From assembly GCF_003258705.1 (NCBI RefSeq), contig NZ_CP029480.1, positions 868,001-932,000 of the forward strand: DNA of 64,000 nucleotides, written 5' to 3'. Under the pieces are notes generated by a model. It worked only from the letters and a program-made list of their open reading frames with translations, was not told the DNA's origin and ran no database searches. Position 1 is the stretch's first letter. Each line of letters opens with the position of its first letter. The translations under genes and the position numbers were made by a program. Below are positions 15,481-24,715 of this stretch, piece after piece. Source of the DNA: Arcticibacterium luteifluviistationis. Its GTDB lineage: Bacteria > Bacteroidota > Bacteroidia > Cytophagales > Spirosomataceae.

Positions 15481-16256
15481 TGCTTCCATTTGAAGAACTT
15501 AGGACTCTTTTAGACGAGAAATACATCTATTTTAATCGCCCGAACTTCATTCCTAACGACCCTGTTTCTATTCCTCATAAGTTTTCCCAAAAAGAGGATA
15601 TTGAAATTGCCGGGTTCCTAGCTGCCATTTTAGCTTGGGGACAGCGTAAAACCATTATCAATAAGTGTAATGAACTCTTAGAATTAATGGATTATGCTCC
15701 GCATCAATTCATAACCAGTTTCGAATCTCAAGACCTCATACCTTTTGAAAACTTCAAACACCGCACTTTTAATGGTACCGACTGCCTATACTTCATGGAG
15801 TCTTTGCGGAATATTTATAAAAAACACGATGGTTTAGAAGGTGTATTTTCGAAAAACATTGACGAAAACGATTCCTCTATAGAAAAAGGACTGATTCATT
15901 TCAGAGAGGTATTTTTCGAATTAGAAGACTCCCCTTCCCGAACCACTAAACATATTGCATCGCCCATAAAAAAATCTGCATGCAAACGAATAAACATGTA
16001 CCTCAGATGGATGGTCAGAAAAGACAACAAGGGTGTAGACTTTGGAATTTGGAATAAAATACAACCGAGTCAACTTGTTTGCCCATGCGACGTACATGTA
16101 GAACGTGTGGCTAGAAAGCTAGGTTTAATTCAACTTCCCAAGCCAAACTGGAACATGGCATTGGAATTAACAGACAACCTAAAACGATTCGATCCAATAG
16201 ATCCTGTCAAATATGACTTTTCTCTTTTTGGGCTTGGTGTAGAAGGCTTCATGTAA
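15480..16256 (+). CDS. TIGR02757 (DUF2400) family protein
   Basis: The 258-residue protein shows the family's conserved blocks: AAILAWGQRKTI, the RINMYLRWMVR segment, and CPCDVHVERVARKLG with a glycine-rich end (FSLFGLG). A helix-hairpin-helix-like DNA-glycosylase relationship has been suggested for this fold, but function is unknown. It is coupled to the preceding 52-residue ORF through a TAATG overlap. Confidence 0.85.
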   Translation: MLPFEELRTLLDEKYIYFNRPNFIPNDPVSIPHKFSQKEDIEIAGFLAAILAWGQRKTIINKCNELLELMDYAPHQFITSFESQDLIPFENFKHRTFNGTDCLYFMESLRNIYKKHDGLEGVFSKNIDENDSSIEKGLIHFREVFFELEDSPSRTTKHIASPIKKSACKRINMYLRWMVRKDNKGVDFGIWNKIQPSQLVCPCDVHVERVARKLGLIQLPKPNWNMALELTDNLKRFDPIDPVKYDFSLFGLGVEGFM

Positions 16257-16376
16257 ATGGCTAAAAACCATACCTTTGAAAGCCCAAGTGATACCACAAT
16301 TCTCTTTTCAGAGAAATAATATTTAAACCAAGTCCATTTTAAGAAGATTTTAAGGTTTATCTACGTCGATTATTTC

Positions 16377-16384
16377 TATTTTTG
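16377..16384 (+). promoter_or_regulatory. Bacteroidota-type -7 box for the aldose epimerase gene
   Basis: TATTTTTG fits TAnnTTTG exactly, 18 bases before the ATG at 16403. A TTTA at 16356-16359 could serve as a weak -33 element. Confidence 0.5.
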
Positions 16385-16402
16385 CACCGCAAAAATACTT
16401 AC

Positions 16403-17278
16403 ATGACGAATCTAATACTAAAAAACAAGAACGGAGATCAGGTAGAAATAGACCTTTCAAGCGGGGCTACTGTTACTGGACTTCATATTGGCGGGGAAGA
16501 TGTAATAAAATACCCATTGAAAGAAGATGACCCTAAAAAGGGTTACCCTTCTGCTCTTTTATTTCCTTTTCCTAACAGAATAAAAGATGGTACTTACTCC
16601 TTTGAGGAAAAAGAGTACACTTTAGAGTTAAATGACCTTGATAGCCAAAATGCCATTCATGGTTTTGTGGCCTTTGAAAGCTTTGATTTGATTTCACATA
16701 CTCCTAGTAAGTTAGTTGCTCAATACAAATACGACGGTTATAAAGAAGGTTACCCCTTCCCTTTTGAGTTTACCGTGACTTATGCTCTTAAAGAAAACAC
16801 GTTAAACCTGACTGCTGAGGTATTAAACACAGGCGAAGGAAATATGCCTGTAGGATTTGCATGGCACCCCTATTTCGGCTTTAATAGCAATGCGGTAGGA
16901 GAAATGACTGTAAAGGTACCTAGAAGAAAGAAATTAGAGCTCAGTGATAGATTCATTCCTACAAGTGAGTTTGAAATTGAGCGTTCAGAAGTAATTAAGT
17001 TAAAGAATACTATTTTAGATGACGTTTACACGCTTGAGAATGAAGTTGACGTGTCTGAAATAGAACTTCGCTGGAAAAAGAAAAAACTTAAAGTAAGCCA
17101 GAAAGCTGGAAAAAATAAGTTGAACTATTTTATATTACATACACCGGCCAGTAGAGATTCTATCGCTATTGAACCGCAATCTTGTAATACTAACGCCTTT
17201 AATAATGGGGAAGGCCTAATTATCCTAAAAAAAGGAAAGAAAACGAAATTTGAAATATCAGTTTCAGTAGAAGGTTAA
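16403..17278 (+). CDS. Aldose 1-epimerase family protein
   Basis: The ATG at 16403 gives 291 residues; a TTG 7 codons upstream lies inside the -7 box. The galactose-mutarotase fold is supported by FPFPNRIKDG, the histidine in NAIHGF, the catalytic-type histidine in FAWHPYFGF and the glutamate in AIEPQSC. These enzymes interconvert alpha and beta anomers of hexoses. Substrate specificity cannot be told from the sequence, and some relatives act on phosphorylated sugars. Confidence 0.85.
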   Translation: MTNLILKNKNGDQVEIDLSSGATVTGLHIGGEDVIKYPLKEDDPKKGYPSALLFPFPNRIKDGTYSFEEKEYTLELNDLDSQNAIHGFVAFESFDLISHTPSKLVAQYKYDGYKEGYPFPFEFTVTYALKENTLNLTAEVLNTGEGNMPVGFAWHPYFGFNSNAVGEMTVKVPRRKKLELSDRFIPTSEFEIERSEVIKLKNTILDDVYTLENEVDVSEIELRWKKKKLKVSQKAGKNKLNYFILHTPASRDSIAIEPQSCNTNAFNNGEGLIILKKGKKTKFEISVSVEG

Positions 17279-17289
17279 AAGAGTATTTT

Positions 17290-17297
17290 TATATTTG
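17290..17297 (+). promoter_or_regulatory. -7 box immediately before a GTG start
   Basis: TATATTTG is a perfect TAnnTTTG box ending 5 bases before the GTG at 17302. Transcription would start at or within a few bases of the start codon, implying a leaderless or nearly leaderless mRNA. Confidence 0.5.
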
Positions 17298-17301
17298 TGC
17301 A

Positions 17302-17895
17302 GTGGATAAAATAAAACTAGAAATACTCGATATATCACCTAGCCAAGTTCAGGCGGGTTCATTTACCATGGTATTAGGTGAAGAGGCTGGAAATCTTCGT
17401 TTACCTATTATTATTGGAATGTTTGAGGCTCAAGCTATTGCGATAGCTTCAGAAAAAATTGAATCTAAGAGACCGCTTACACATGACCTTTTTGTGTCTT
17501 TCTCTAACTCCTTTGATTATACTGTTGAGGAAATCTTGATAACAAACATCGAGGATGGTGTTTTTTATGCCAAAATAGTATGTTCCGATGGTATTCGTCA
17601 AAAAAATATTGATTCTAGACCTTCAGATGCCATTGCAATCGCATTGAGATTTGATGCTCCTATTTACACCACGCAACACGTTTTGGAAGAAGCTGGTGTA
17701 AGTACAGAAGATATTCAAGGAGACAGTGAGCCAGAGGAAAAACCTAAAAAAAGTGTTACTGTAAAAGTTGAGGGGGCTAAGCCACTTTCAGATTTTACTA
17801 TGTCTGAACTTACTTTAAAACTAAATGAGTCACTGGATAATGAGGAGTATGAAGATGCTGCCAAAATCCGTGATGAAATAGAACGTAGAAATTAA
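17302..17895 (+). CDS. Bifunctional nuclease family protein with UvrB/C motif
   Basis: The 197-residue protein starts at GTG. Residues 1-130 match the BFN/DUF151 domain (LGEEAGNLRLPIIIG, EAQAIAIA, RPSDAIAIALR), and residues about 165-195 form a UVR motif (LNESLDNEEYEDAAKIRDEI). Plant BFN has RNase and DNase activity; the bacterial members are less well known. The UVR motif may mediate protein contacts. The start matches the conserved N-terminus, and a -7 box lies only 5 bases upstream. Confidence 0.87.
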   Translation: MDKIKLEILDISPSQVQAGSFTMVLGEEAGNLRLPIIIGMFEAQAIAIASEKIESKRPLTHDLFVSFSNSFDYTVEEILITNIEDGVFYAKIVCSDGIRQKNIDSRPSDAIAIALRFDAPIYTTQHVLEEAGVSTEDIQGDSEPEEKPKKSVTVKVEGAKPLSDFTMSELTLKLNESLDNEEYEDAAKIRDEIERRN

Positions 17896-17946
17896 ACTGC
17901 GTACAATCTCCAATTATTTACCTATTTTGGAGAATAGAAAAATCAT

Positions 17947-18801
17947 ATGTTAAAAATCTTAAGAAACTTCTTGCCTTTTAAGGCTATTGGTGATAAACCA
18001 TTGGCTAGGATATTGAATTATCTTGACATTTTTGGCTTGTTTCAGGTTGACCCTTTCGGATATCCATTACTTCTAAAAAGGATAGTAATTTTCATTGCCG
18101 GTTGGCCTACCTATTGGAGATTGGCTGTAGCCAATAAATTAACAATAGAGGGTGGCAATTATTTAAAGAACCTTCCTAATACGAATGTACTCTTCATCTC
18201 AAATCATCAAACGTATTTTGCCGACGTAATTACGTTTTATCACATTTTTTCAGCTGCAAAATGGGGGATGTACAGGAAACTCTATCCTTTCTACCTTTTT
18301 TCGCCTAGGGCTAAAACGTTTTATGTGGCTGCCCGCGAAACTATGAAATCTGGCTTTATTCCTAAGTTGTTTAGTTTGGCAGGAGCCATTATGGTAGATA
18401 GGTCATGGCGAGCCAAAGGAGAAAATGTACAGCGAGGTGTAGATACATCAGCTGCAGATAGTGTACAGCAGGGTTTAAATTATGGTTGGGTGGTAACCTT
18501 TCCTCAGGGAACGACTACTGCTTACGCTCCTATAAGAAAAGGAACGGCTCACCTTATTAAAGATAATAATCCTGTAGTGGTACCCGTAGTTATTGATGGC
18601 TTCAGAAGAGCTTTTAATAAGACTGGATTGACGTACAAAAAACGAAATACTAATCTAAAGGTTAGGTTTAAACAGCCTATATATTTTGACAAAGACCAGC
18701 CTTTGGAAGAGATAGTTGCTATGGTTACTAAGATTATTGAACAGAACGTTCCTGAAAATATAGCCGAATGGAAAGCGGAGGCTGAAAATTTAAATTCTTA
18801 A
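17947..18801 (+). CDS. Lysophospholipid/1-acylglycerol-3-phosphate acyltransferase family
   Basis: The 284-residue protein has a membrane-interacting N-terminus (about 42-58), the acyltransferase block SNHQTYFAD (85-93) and the substrate-binding block FPQGTTT. The spacing is H-x5-D (H87, D93) instead of the common H-x4-D, and FPEGTR is changed to FPQGTT. It probably acylates a lysophospholipid in membrane lipid synthesis, but with a variant active site, so I withhold plsC as a symbol. Confidence 0.8.
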   Translation: MLKILRNFLPFKAIGDKPLARILNYLDIFGLFQVDPFGYPLLLKRIVIFIAGWPTYWRLAVANKLTIEGGNYLKNLPNTNVLFISNHQTYFADVITFYHIFSAAKWGMYRKLYPFYLFSPRAKTFYVAARETMKSGFIPKLFSLAGAIMVDRSWRAKGENVQRGVDTSAADSVQQGLNYGWVVTFPQGTTTAYAPIRKGTAHLIKDNNPVVVPVVIDGFRRAFNKTGLTYKKRNTNLKVRFKQPIYFDKDQPLEEIVAMVTKIIEQNVPENIAEWKAEAENLNS

Positions 18802-18839
18802 AAAAGCCTAAAGCCCTGTTTCTTTTCCATTTACAAGAT

Positions 18840-18847
18840 TATCTTTG
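18840..18847 (+). promoter_or_regulatory. Bacteroidota-type -7 box for ftsX
   Basis: TATCTTTG fits TAnnTTTG exactly, 18 bases before the ftsX ATG at 18866, with TTTC at 18819-18822 as a weak -33. It indicates transcription of ftsX independent of ftsE. Confidence 0.5.
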
Positions 18848-18865
18848 TTTAACCTTTTCAAATAG

Positions 18866-19744
18866 ATGAAGTCAAACAAAAAACTAGGTAGTTATCCCGG
18901 AATACTTATCACTGTAAGTCTTACAGTGGCACTTTTCCTTATTGGATTCTGTGGATGGGTGGCGTTCTCCTCAAAAGAGCTCATCAAATACATCAAACAG
19001 AACATTGAAGTACAAGCTTATCTAGACAGAAATCTTAGTGAAAGTAAAATTGATTCTATTTATCAAGTCATTGCCTCTTTCCCTGAAATAGAAAAAAATG
19101 GAGACAAAAGCTTAATTAGTTTTATATCTAGCAAAACAGCCGCTGAAAACTTCTTGGCTGAAACTAACGAAAGTTATGAGGAAATTTTGGGTGACAATCC
19201 GTTTAGAGATGCCTTCAATTTAAAAGTCAAAGAAGAATTACTTACTGACGGTGATCTAGCTATTTTAAAACAGAAAATTGAAGCTGTTTCAGGAGTTTAT
19301 GAAGCCGACTACGCCAAAGACTTTGTGAACGGTATTACAGAAAATGCTAATAAAGCCTATTTGATACTATCCGCTATCGTCCTGATTTTTCTAGTGGCAA
19401 CTATCTTATTAATTAATAACACGATAAAACTAGCACTATACTCTCAAAGGTTTATCATTAGAACCATGCAGCTGGTAGGTGCCACCAATGCTTTCATTCA
19501 AAAGCCATTTATTTCCAAGGGTTTACTCCAAGGATTCATTGCAGGAGTAATAGCCTCTGCACTTATTTTAATAACCCAGCAGCTTGCCCTAAAGCAAGTA
19601 GATGGATTAAGCTTAATCCAAAATCAACAAATGATGATTTATGTCATTATTATAATGCTGATTTTAGGGCCTACGATAGGTTTAGTAAGCACTTTTCAGT
19701 CGATAAATAAATATTTAAACGTAGATTTGGACGATTTATACTAA
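18866..19744 (+). CDS. ftsX: Cell division membrane protein FtsX
   Basis: The 292-residue protein has the FtsX layout: an N-terminal membrane helix (about 10-32), an extracytoplasmic domain (about 35-165, with VQAYLDRN near its start) and three further helices in the C-terminal half (about 168-190, 222-240 and 255-275). It pairs with FtsE to control septal peptidoglycan hydrolysis. It heads a run of ftsX, DUF3098, uppP, truB and ribF with gaps of 11 bases or less or overlaps, indicating one operon. Confidence 0.9.
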   Translation: MKSNKKLGSYPGILITVSLTVALFLIGFCGWVAFSSKELIKYIKQNIEVQAYLDRNLSESKIDSIYQVIASFPEIEKNGDKSLISFISSKTAAENFLAETNESYEEILGDNPFRDAFNLKVKEELLTDGDLAILKQKIEAVSGVYEADYAKDFVNGITENANKAYLILSAIVLIFLVATILLINNTIKLALYSQRFIIRTMQLVGATNAFIQKPFISKGLLQGFIAGVIASALILITQQLALKQVDGLSLIQNQQMMIYVIIIMLILGPTIGLVSTFQSINKYLNVDLDDLY

Positions 19745-19755
19745 TATCAGACCTC

Positions 19756-20034
19756 ATGTCAAAAAAACAAAAAACAGCCATTAAACAAACTACTACCGTA
19801 CCACCGGCAGCAGTAAAACCAACACAGAATGCTCCTGCCTCAGGTTTAGCTTTCGGTAAAACTAACTTCCAGTTTATGTTGATAGGAATTGGAGTGATTC
19901 TTACCGGATTTATCATCATGACCCTAGATAAAGAAGAGTTTGGCTTTGGCTTTCTAGGAATTACACTAGGCCCAATAGTAGTTTTCTGTGGTTTCATGAT
20001 TGAGCTTTACGCCATCTTAAAGAAAAAAGCATAA
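19756..20034 (+). CDS. DUF3098 small membrane protein
   Basis: The 92-residue protein has a polar N-terminus of about 30 residues and two membrane helices (FMLIGIGVILTGFIIMT and LGPIVVFCGFMIELYAI). It matches DUF3098, found mainly in Bacteroidota between ftsX and uppP. Its function is unknown; position suggests an envelope or division role. Confidence 0.85.
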   Translation: MSKKQKTAIKQTTTVPPAAVKPTQNAPASGLAFGKTNFQFMLIGIGVILTGFIIMTLDKEEFGFGFLGITLGPIVVFCGFMIELYAILKKKA

Positions 20035-20037
20035 GGA

Positions 20038-20826
20038 ATGGATTATATACAAGCCATCATTTTGGCTATTATTGAAGGTATCACAGAGTACCTTCCAGTT
20101 AGCTCCACAGGTCACATGATTATTGCTTCCTCTATTATGGGGATTGACGACCAAGCTTTCACTAAGATTTTTGAAGTTCAAATTCAGTTTGGTGCTATAC
20201 TTTCCGTAATAGTGCTTTACTGGAAACGCTTTATTCAGTCATTAGATTTTTACTACAAACTTCTCGTTGCCTTTATTCCTGCAGCAGTTATTGGTCTTTT
20301 ACTAAATGACTATATCGACATGCTTCTAGAGAATGTTGTTGTTGTAGCTGTCATGTTGGTATTAGGAGGTATTGTACTTCTTTTTATTGATAAAGTTTTT
20401 GAAGGCAAACCACAGAAAGATGATATCAACTATAGCACCGCATTAAAAATTGGTTTCTTCCAGTGCATCGCTATGATTCCTGGTGTTTCAAGGTCTGCCG
20501 CTTCCATTATTGGAGGTATGACCCAAGGTTTAACAAGAAAATCTTCCGCAGAATTTTCCTTCTTTTTAGCAGTTCCTACTATGTTTGCGGCAGCAGCATA
20601 CAAAATGTTAAAAGGTTATATGGATGGTAACTTATCATTTAATAATGAAGAAATTAAGCTTCTCATTATTGGTAACGTTGTTGCTTTTATTGTAGCTCTT
20701 GCTGCTATAAAATTCTTCATAGAGTTTCTTCAAAAATATGGCTTTAAGGTATTTGGTTATTACAGAATTGTACTTGGCCTGATTATTCTTGGAATGTTAG
20801 GCATGGGATATGACTTAAGTGTTTAA
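20038..20826 (+). CDS. uppP: Undecaprenyl-diphosphate phosphatase
   Basis: The 262-residue integral membrane enzyme (BacA type) recycles the lipid carrier for peptidoglycan and surface glycans. Motif 1, [14 protein letters not shown] (13-26), and motif 2, [14 protein letters not shown] (about 150), are intact, as is the multi-helix layout. Its stop overlaps the truB start (TAATG). Confidence 0.95.
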
Positions 20827-21509
20827 TGGATTACTTCAACGAAAACGGCACAGTATTACTTATTGACAAACCACTTACCTGGACTTCTTTTGACGCTGTC
20901 AAAAAAATAAGGTCTGCTGGAAAGTTCAAGAAAGTAGGTCATGCAGGTACTTTAGACCCTTTGGCTACGGGCTTGCTTATACTATGTACAGGAAAAAAGA
21001 CTAAGGAAATAGAGAAGTACCAAGCACAGGAAAAAGAATACACAGGTACTTTTACCTTAGGTGCTACTACACCTTCGTATGATTTAGAAACAGAGTTTGA
21101 CCAAGAATTTCCAACAGATCATATCACAAAAGAAGCTCTTTCGGCAGCTGTAGACAAAATGACAGGCCTTATAGAGCAAACTCCACCTATCTTTTCTGCT
21201 GTAAAGGTTAATGGAAGAAGGGCTTATGATGCCGCCCGAAAAGGGGAAGAAATCAAACTAAAAATTAGAGAGGTGGAAATCCAAGCTTTCGAAATTGATG
21301 ATTCCAACTTCCCTGTAATTGCCTTCAGGATAGTTTGTTCAAAAGGAACCTATATTAGAAGTATGGCAAATGATTTTGGCAAATTACTAGGTTCTGGAGC
21401 CCATTTATCAAGCCTTAGGAGAACTAAGATTGGCGACTTTTCTGTTGATGATGCAGAAAACGTGATAGAAGTGGCCGAAAAAATGAAAACAATACGTGAA
21501 AGTTTATAG
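20826..21509 (+). CDS. truB: tRNA pseudouridine(55) synthase
   Basis: The 227-residue enzyme makes pseudouridine 55 in the tRNA T-loop. Catalytic D44 lies in GHAGTLDPLATGLL, and later blocks (PPIFSAVKVNGRRAY, CSKGTYIRS) are intact. It lacks a C-terminal PUA domain, as is usual in short bacterial forms. Its end overlaps ribF by 14 bases. Confidence 0.95.
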   Translation: MDYFNENGTVLLIDKPLTWTSFDAVKKIRSAGKFKKVGHAGTLDPLATGLLILCTGKKTKEIEKYQAQEKEYTGTFTLGATTPSYDLETEFDQEFPTDHITKEALSAAVDKMTGLIEQTPPIFSAVKVNGRRAYDAARKGEEIKLKIREVEIQAFEIDDSNFPVIAFRIVCSKGTYIRSMANDFGKLLGSGAHLSSLRRTKIGDFSVDDAENVIEVAEKMKTIRESL

Positions 21510-22422
21510 AGAGTTAAGCGAATTTACTCCACTAAAAAATGCCGTGGTAACCTCGGGCACCTTTGATGGTGTACATATAGGGCACCAAAAAATCATTTCT
21601 AGACTTTTACAAGCTGCAAAAGAAACTAAAGGCGAAAGTGTAGTTATTACGTTTTGGCCACATCCTAGACTTGTAGTTTCCCCAGACCGTGAAAACCTAC
21701 GATTACTTTCAAACTTAGATGAGAAGGTTGATTTACTAGCCAATTTGGGGGTAGACCATCTTTTAGTTTTGCCTTTTACAAGAGAGTTTTCTGAGTTAAG
21801 TTCTGAAAAATACGTAGAGGACATTCTAATCTCAGGAATAGGTACAGAAACCTTAGTTATTGGTTATGATCACCGTTTTGGGAAAAACAGAGAAGGTGGT
21901 TTTGATTACCTCAAAAAGAACTCAGAACGCTTTAAAATAGACATTGTTGAGATTCCACGTCAAGAGATTGACAGCCTTACTATTAGCTCTACTAAAATCA
22001 GAAAGGCCTTACAAAATGGTGAAGTTAAGATTGCCAATGAACTTTTAGGTAGAACTTACTCTTTTCAAGGTTTGGTAAAAAAAGGACGTCAACTAGGTAG
22101 AACTATAGGTTTTCCTACAGCCAATGTTAACGTCTCAAAGAAGTATAAATTAATTCCTGCTTTAGGTGTTTATGCTGTCAAAGTACACCTTAGAGGTGAC
22201 ATTTTAAAGGGCGTGATGAATATCGGAAGCCGTCCAACTGTGGAAGGAACGGGCATTACACAAGAGGTCCATATACTAGACTTTGACGACGATATTTACG
22301 GCGAAAACCTCAAAGTTGAAACCATAGATTATATTCGCCCAGAATTGAAATTTGATGGTGTTAATGAGCTTATTGCCCAAATCAAGAGGGATTGCGAAGC
22401 AGCAAGAAAAATATTGAGCTAG
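21496..22422 (+). CDS. ribF: Bifunctional riboflavin kinase/FAD synthetase
   Basis: The 308-residue enzyme converts riboflavin to FMN and FAD. The N-terminal adenylyltransferase half has GTFDGVHIGHQ (about 21-31) and the late TKIRKAL segment. The C-terminal flavokinase half has GRQLGRTIGFPTANV. It starts at a GTG inside truB. Its stop directly abuts the stop of the convergent M48 protease gene with no base between. Confidence 0.95.
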   Translation: MKVYRELSEFTPLKNAVVTSGTFDGVHIGHQKIISRLLQAAKETKGESVVITFWPHPRLVVSPDRENLRLLSNLDEKVDLLANLGVDHLLVLPFTREFSELSSEKYVEDILISGIGTETLVIGYDHRFGKNREGGFDYLKKNSERFKIDIVEIPRQEIDSLTISSTKIRKALQNGEVKIANELLGRTYSFQGLVKKGRQLGRTIGFPTANVNVSKKYKLIPALGVYAVKVHLRGDILKGVMNIGSRPTVEGTGITQEVHILDFDDDIYGENLKVETIDYIRPELKFDGVNELIAQIKRDCEAARKILS

Positions 22423-23550
22423 TTAGTATTCTAAATTAACGTGACTTTTTATCCTTCTCCATTTTTTTGTCAATTTTTCATTTTCCCTTATGTCTGTTTG
22501 ACTCTTTAAAAAGGATTCAGCCTTTTCAACCCTTTCTTTACTAAGTGGGTGAGTACTAACGAATTTAATAATTTCGCTGTCTCCTATCATACTTTCCTCT
22601 AGTTCAGAAAGACCAGTCATAAGTTCAATCATTCCCCTTGCTGTAATTCCATTTAGTTTTAATAATTCTAGACCTACATCATCCGCTTCCTCCTCAAACT
22701 CCCTAGAATTTCTTAAATTATTCATGGTATCCGCATTTTGCAGAATAAACGCCAGCGTCCCATTGGCATCTCCAGTCAAAATGGAAATGAAAAAGTACCC
22801 AGCAAAGCTCTTTGCTAAATTTCTTAAAGAGTGCCGCTCTGTTACGTGTGATATCTCATGAGACAATAGTGCAGCAAGCTCTTCCTCTGAATTCATTAAA
22901 TCAATAATACCAGTAAAAACAACTATACGTCCACCTGGAAGAGCAAATGCATTTACCAAATCATCCTTTACTAAGGTGACTCTAAAATTATAATCACTCT
23001 CATTTTTATCAATATCATCTACAAAGTCTTGCAGAAGTCTAGAGCCTTCCTTATCTATCCTGAGCGTAACTAAAGTATCTGTCAATAGCTGCTCATTAGT
23101 CATGCCACCAAATATACGCTCGCCAAGCTCTTCTTCCCAGCTCATTGGAAGCTGCATAACAAAGCCCTCAGCTAACTTAGGTAAGACTACAAAATAACCT
23201 GCTGCCGTTATGAAAACGAATAGTAAAACACTCCCTATTAAAGTCTTGGTTTTGCCTTTAAGAGCGTAATCCGTTACATACTCTCCAAAATCCTTACGCT
23301 TTAAAGTATTCCGTAGGTCATCTAGAATTGGTTCGTCGTGAGATAAATAAATGTATTGGGCTGGAAAGTCTCCATATTTAAGAATACTAGTCCCAGTATT
23401 CATTGATTCTTCTAAAGAAATGGCTTCTTTCTTCCAAGTTATTTTATCCGAACTAAAAGTATCTCCTATTAATTCAATGACTAAATCATCTCCACTATGA
23501 CTTAAAACTATTTCACGCTTTATGCTTGTCTGACCATCTAAATAGTACAT
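22423..23550 (-). CDS. M48 family membrane metalloprotease
   Basis: The 375-residue protein has an N-terminal domain of about 95 residues, a membrane helix (about 104-124), then a peptidase domain. Zinc ligands sit in HEISH (231-235), with a third glutamate in the EFEEEADDVGLELL segment. It most likely faces the periplasm and degrades misfolded proteins, as BepA/Oma1 relatives do. It follows the YjgN-like gene by 1 base, a pairing that recurs in other bacteria. Confidence 0.85.
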   Translation of the reverse strand: MYYLDGQTSIKREIVLSHSGDDLVIELIGDTFSSDKITWKKEAISLEESMNTGTSILKYGDFPAQYIYLSHDEPILDDLRNTLKRKDFGEYVTDYALKGKTKTLIGSVLLFVFITAAGYFVVLPKLAEGFVMQLPMSWEEELGERIFGGMTNEQLLTDTLVTLRIDKEGSRLLQDFVDDIDKNESDYNFRVTLVKDDLVNAFALPGGRIVVFTGIIDLMNSEEELAALLSHEISHVTERHSLRNLAKSFAGYFFISILTGDANGTLAFILQNADTMNNLRNSREFEEEADDVGLELLKLNGITARGMIELMTGLSELEESMIGDSEIIKFVSTHPLSKERVEKAESFLKSQTDIRENEKLTKKWRRIKSHVNLEY

Positions 23551-23551
23551 T

Positions 23552-24640
23552 CTACAAAATATCTATGTCAAGAAAGTCTCCTAAATCTTCTCCACTAGCA
23601 TCTGTAAATGCTGTTTCCGTTTGTTCCACATCACTTAAATTTAATGTGCCATCAATTTGAAGATTATAAAAAACCATGCGTAGTAAATTGGTTTGCACCC
23701 ATGGCCATGCTATACCTACCGTAAAAAGCAATAAGGGTACATTTTTTATAAGGAAAGTAAAGACCTCAGAATTGTCCATCATTCCATAAAAGCGGTGTTC
23801 ACTATTGTCCGAGATTGATGTACGATTAAAATGAAAATTAAAGACATCCTTTTTATAGAAACCTTGAACCAAAAGAATAGTCAGCAACATTCCCACATAA
23901 AACACCCCGATCTTATACAAAAAGTCTTTCTCAAAACCAGAAGCAGGGGCAAAAAAATCTCCTAGGATAAAACCCATTACCATGACTACAAAAAATGAAA
24001 TGAAGCCATACTTTAAATTAATTAAAAACAGCTCACCTCCATCTCTATAGTAATTAAACTCCTTACTTCCGTACCTAATGTTAGAGATAACATAACCTCT
24101 TAAGTTAATTGTCATCCAAGGGACATAAATACCCAATGTGATAATGGCTAAAAATAAATTCCAATAATATAACTTAGACAGCTCTTTTAAGCTTCCACGA
24201 TAACCAAAATGGATACCTCTATAGGAGGTTCTAGACATTCTATAACGCACTGTACCATGAATGGCAAGCGGTATTAAAACCATAAAACCGATGAAAGTGA
24301 TTAAGGTGGCAACTATTACTAAAGAGCCACTAGCCCCCGAAAGGCTAACTAACGTAGGTAAAAAATATAGAAAAAGAATGATTGCCATTATTTTGATAAA
24401 GCCTTTAAACATTTCTTTACCCGTTCCATGAAAGGTAAATGGCTCCTCATCTAATTGGGTTTCAGAATATAAGTATTTTAATGTTTTGGCTTTAGCCCAG
24501 GGATAATATAAACCCAGAGTTACTAAAGAGAGCATAAGGTTTACCAATCTAATTATAAATAGGTCTTTTCCGTTTCCTGTAAAATTGAAGAAATGATTTA
24601 CAATCACTTCCGGTTCTTCTTCCGTAAAAGTTGTTTCCAT
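23552..24640 (-). CDS. YjgN/DUF898 family membrane protein
   Basis: The 362-residue protein has about eight membrane helices. DUF898 hallmarks are repeated: FNFTGNGKDLFIIRLVN with LGLYYPWAKAKTLKYLYS, and a second LGIYVPWMTINLRGYV. The function is unknown. It is transcribed with the M48 protease, which suggests a shared envelope quality-control role; that is inference from the pairing. Confidence 0.83.
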   Translation of the reverse strand: METTFTEEEPEVIVNHFFNFTGNGKDLFIIRLVNLMLSLVTLGLYYPWAKAKTLKYLYSETQLDEEPFTFHGTGKEMFKGFIKIMAIILFLYFLPTLVSLSGASGSLVIVATLITFIGFMVLIPLAIHGTVRYRMSRTSYRGIHFGYRGSLKELSKLYYWNLFLAIITLGIYVPWMTINLRGYVISNIRYGSKEFNYYRDGGELFLINLKYGFISFFVVMVMGFILGDFFAPASGFEKDFLYKIGVFYVGMLLTILLVQGFYKKDVFNFHFNRTSISDNSEHRFYGMMDNSEVFTFLIKNVPLLLFTVGIAWPWVQTNLLRMVFYNLQIDGTLNLSDVEQTETAFTDASGEDLGDFLDIDIL

Positions 24641-24715
24641 TATATTGAATTATTTGTGGATTGGTTGAATAATTCAAAAATGCAAATAATAGGCCAAACT
24701 TAAGAAATCCCCGTA

